A DNA stretch of 13,426 nt. It comes from JADLDV01 sp964546355. Its GTDB lineage: Bacteria > Patescibacteriota > Minisyncoccia > Phycocordibacterales > UBA9973. The notes below the pieces were generated by a model. That model did no database searches and was not told the origin of the DNA. It saw only the letters and a program-made list of their open reading frames with translations. A program made the position numbers and the translations under genes. The first letter of the stretch is position 1. Each line of letters opens with the position of its first letter. The DNA lies in the NCBI GenBank assembly GCA_964546355.1, contig CAZJJM010000012.1, positions 1-13,426 on the forward strand, read 5' to 3'. Positions 12,938 through 13,426 of the stretch are shown here, piece by piece.

Positions 12938-13426
12938 TTATTTTTTTACCTCAAACACCTTCACTCTTGCAGGGCGAATAATTCGCTCACCTGCGGTGTA
13001 TCCATATTGGATCACTGATGCAATAGTATGATCTTGATCTTCTTGTTCTGTCGGAACCATTTCAATTGCTTCGTGGATTGTCGGATTAAACACTTCTCCA
13101 AGTACACCCACTTTTTTCACACCGTAATCTTCTACGGTTCGTACAAGCTGTTGGTAGATGTATTCCACACCTGCACGCCAATTCTCATCTACTTTTTCCC
13201 AAGCTTCTTTATTGGCAAATGCCATATCAAAACTATCCAATGTAGGGAGAAGATCTTCTACGAATCCTGCGGTAATATGCGCACGGAGTTCTTTACGTTT
13301 TGTTTCTTCAGATCGTTCAAGGTTCACATAATCTGCCTTTGCACGTTGCCAACCAGTAAGATACTCTTGTTTCTCTTCTCGTGCTTTTTTGAGGTCTTCA
13401 CGAAGTTTCTTTACCACATCCTTAGT
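12938..13426 (-). CDS. grpE: Nucleotide exchange factor GrpE (5' end outside window)
   Basis: GrpE releases ADP from DnaK. The visible 162 codons are open to the right edge (TKDVVKKLREDLKKAREEKQ), so the true start is outside; a GTG at 13417 is in frame but lies inside the coiled coil and is unlikely to be the start. The sequence shows the long N-terminal dimer helix (WQRAKADYVNLERSEETKRK), the four-helix part (AGFVEDLLPTLDSFDMAF), and the C-terminal beta wing with GEVFNPTIHEAIEMVP and GYTAGERIIRPARVKVFEV, the family signature. Usually grpE neighbours dnaK; here two unrelated genes and a terminator intervene. Confidence 0.97.
   Translation of the reverse strand, partial: TKDVVKKLREDLKKAREEKQEYLTGWQRAKADYVNLERSEETKRKELRAHITAGFVEDLLPTLDSFDMAFANKEAWEKVDENWRAGVEYIYQQLVRTVEDYGVKKVGVLGEVFNPTIHEAIEMVPTEQEDQDHTIASVIQYGYTAGERIIRPARVKVFEVKK

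Noticed and set aside
1..13426. tRNA, rRNA, insertion sequence or recoded UGA
   Set aside because: No tRNA cloverleaf or T-loop consensus, no transposase or terminal repeats, and no in-frame UGA in any recognised gene.

Overview
The window looks like a chromosomal segment of a Candidate Phyla Radiation (Patescibacteria) bacterium, most likely a Parcubacteria-type lineage. This is inferred from low G+C, compact genes with short spacers, a small set of housekeeping genes typical of such genomes (gatB, obg, YqeY, RmuC, GrpE, DnaK, RRM protein), an almost complete lack of Shine-Dalgarno sequences, and several lineage-type orphan proteins. UGA is not used as a sense codon in any recognised gene, which argues against Gracilibacteria or SR1.

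Layout. At the left edge, the first 14 codons of an RRM-type RNA-binding protein run off the window on the minus strand, behind a good promoter and a ~100-nt leader. Next comes an obg-gatB unit (minus) that ends at a strong terminator ~240 nt beyond gatB. Two paralogous, unrecognised secreted/membrane proteins follow (3036-3719 and 3866-4507, minus), each with its own strong promoter and terminator. A four-gene minus operon, YqeY / YvlD-like holin-family protein / DedA-family protein / MYG1-family hydrolase, is read divergently from an ExoX-like 3'-5' exonuclease. That exonuclease converges on an unrecognised cytoplasmic protein (7716-8420, minus). The latter is divergent from rmuC, which converges on dnaK. 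dnaK is divergent from a winged-helix/Cas2-like (PaaX-type) regulator. The regulator converges on a secreted protein with beta-barrel character, and a 5'-incomplete grpE closes the window.

Functions. The recognised genes cover protein folding (GrpE and DnaK), ribosome assembly (Obg), tRNA amidation (GatB, with a stand-alone YqeY elsewhere), DNA maintenance (exonuclease, RmuC) and membrane upkeep (DedA, YvlD-like). Between them sit four single-gene units of unknown function, three of which encode exported proteins.

The most striking signal is in the control regions. Four genes (YqeY, exonuclease, rmuC, PaaX-like) carry a TGn-extended -10 box ending exactly 6 nt before the ATG, so that transcription should begin on the A of the start codon (leaderless mRNA); obg is nearly the same. 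The four orphan genes instead have good -35 boxes, extended -10 boxes and 15-27-nt leaders. Almost every transcription unit ends in an A/T-flanked hairpin, and those between convergent genes look bidirectional.
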